Shown here: piece after piece, positions 63,787-64,000 of the stretch
How positions within the stretch are numbered: position 1 is the first letter of the stretch
Layout of the letters: every line of letters begins with the position of its first letter
Assembly (NCBI GenBank): GCA_002278855.1
Contig: NCGG01000011.1
Coordinates: forward strand, 1-64,000
Reading direction: 5' to 3'
Length of the DNA stretch: 64,000 bases
From: Sphingomonadales bacterium 28-55-16
Lineage (GTDB): Bacteria; Pseudomonadota; Alphaproteobacteria; Sphingomonadales; Sphingomonadaceae
Notes under the pieces: model-generated
Seen by the model: only the letters and a program-made list of their open reading frames with translations
Database searches by the model: none
Told to the model about the DNA's origin: nothing
Program-made: the position numbers and the translations under genes

Positions 63787-64000
63787 TTCGTTTCACCCAC
63801 GCGCTGGATTTCCCATGTTAGTTCCACGCCAGACTGTGCCATGACACGGGCACGGACTTCTTCGCCCAGCGCTTCGATATCCGCGCTGGTCGCATCGCCG
63901 ATATTAATCAAGAAATTGGTGTGTTTTTCTGACACCTGCGCACCGCCGATTTGAAGCCCCCGGCATCCTGCCGCATCAACCAATTGCCAAGCCTTATGTC
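63783..64000 (-). CDS. murB: UDP-N-acetylenolpyruvoylglucosamine reductase, C-terminal part (cut by window edge)
   Basis: Only the last 72 codons are in the window. The frame reads [37 protein letters not shown], then a helix and the tail [23 protein letters not shown] is the conserved MurB C-terminal motif with its catalytic Glu. MurB uses NADPH and FAD to make UDP-MurNAc. The gene continues past base 64000, and its stop overlaps the ddl start. Confidence 0.95.
   Translation of the reverse strand, partial: HKAWQLVDAAGCRGLQIGGAQVSEKHTNFLINIGDATSADIEALGEEVRARVMAQSGVELTWEIQRVGETK

Overview
The window looks like chromosomal DNA of a sphingomonad-type alphaproteobacterium (Sphingomonadales; Sphingopyxis/Sphingorhabdus-like is a guess). 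The reasons are a split glycine decarboxylase (gcvPA/gcvPB), a fused CysNC, the gene order murB-ddl-ftsQ-ftsA-ftsZ, an FtsZ with a long acidic linker, and protein signatures typical of the group. Assignments rest on reading translations and motifs by eye; no database search was run.

1-3.1 kb is the right end of an integrated element. It holds the terminus of an IS21-like insertion sequence that cuts off a CHC2-zinc-finger primase-like gene, a lytic transglycosylase, a small DUF5818-like protein and a P4-type tyrosine integrase. The element ends at a 3' tRNA-Lys fragment (attR) that sits in a near-perfect 38-bp inverted repeat.

3.4-16 kb is an unusual catabolic cluster: an MBL-fold hydrolase, a GST, two secreted or membrane-anchored formylglycine sulfatases, a lipoprotein formylglycine-generating enzyme (FGE), two tandem haloalkane-dehalogenase-like hydrolases, a TetR regulator and several small membrane proteins of unknown role. 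Sulfate-ester and carbon-halogen cleavage enzymes are interleaved, which suggests a substrate carrying both groups.

16-22.6 kb is a choline-to-betaine module in which the repressor BetI is fused in frame to betaine aldehyde dehydrogenase BetB. It is followed by betA, an FAD oxidoreductase and a convergent POT transporter.

22.8-32 kb is one long minus-strand operon for acyl-CoA breakdown: four acyl-CoA dehydrogenases, a CaiB-type CoA transferase, a thiolase, a MaoC-like hydratase and an enoyl-CoA hydratase/isomerase. It could process the carbon skeleton released by the preceding cluster, but that link is inference.

32-42 kb holds an S41 lipoprotein protease, a UbiB-family kinase, ahpC-ahpF with a terminator between them, and an RND efflux pair. 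42-48.2 kb has wecB, ugd and cysD-cysNC-cysQ (UDP-sugar and PAPS supply). 48.2-50.5 kb has an acyl-CoA ligase and a DUF938 methyltransferase. 50.5-55.2 kb is gcvT-gcvH-gcvPA-gcvPB under a tandem glycine riboswitch. 55.3-59 kb has an NAD(P)-binding protein, dgt and a TPR/SPOR protein. 59-64 kb is the distal part of the division and cell-wall cluster, ending inside murB at the window edge.
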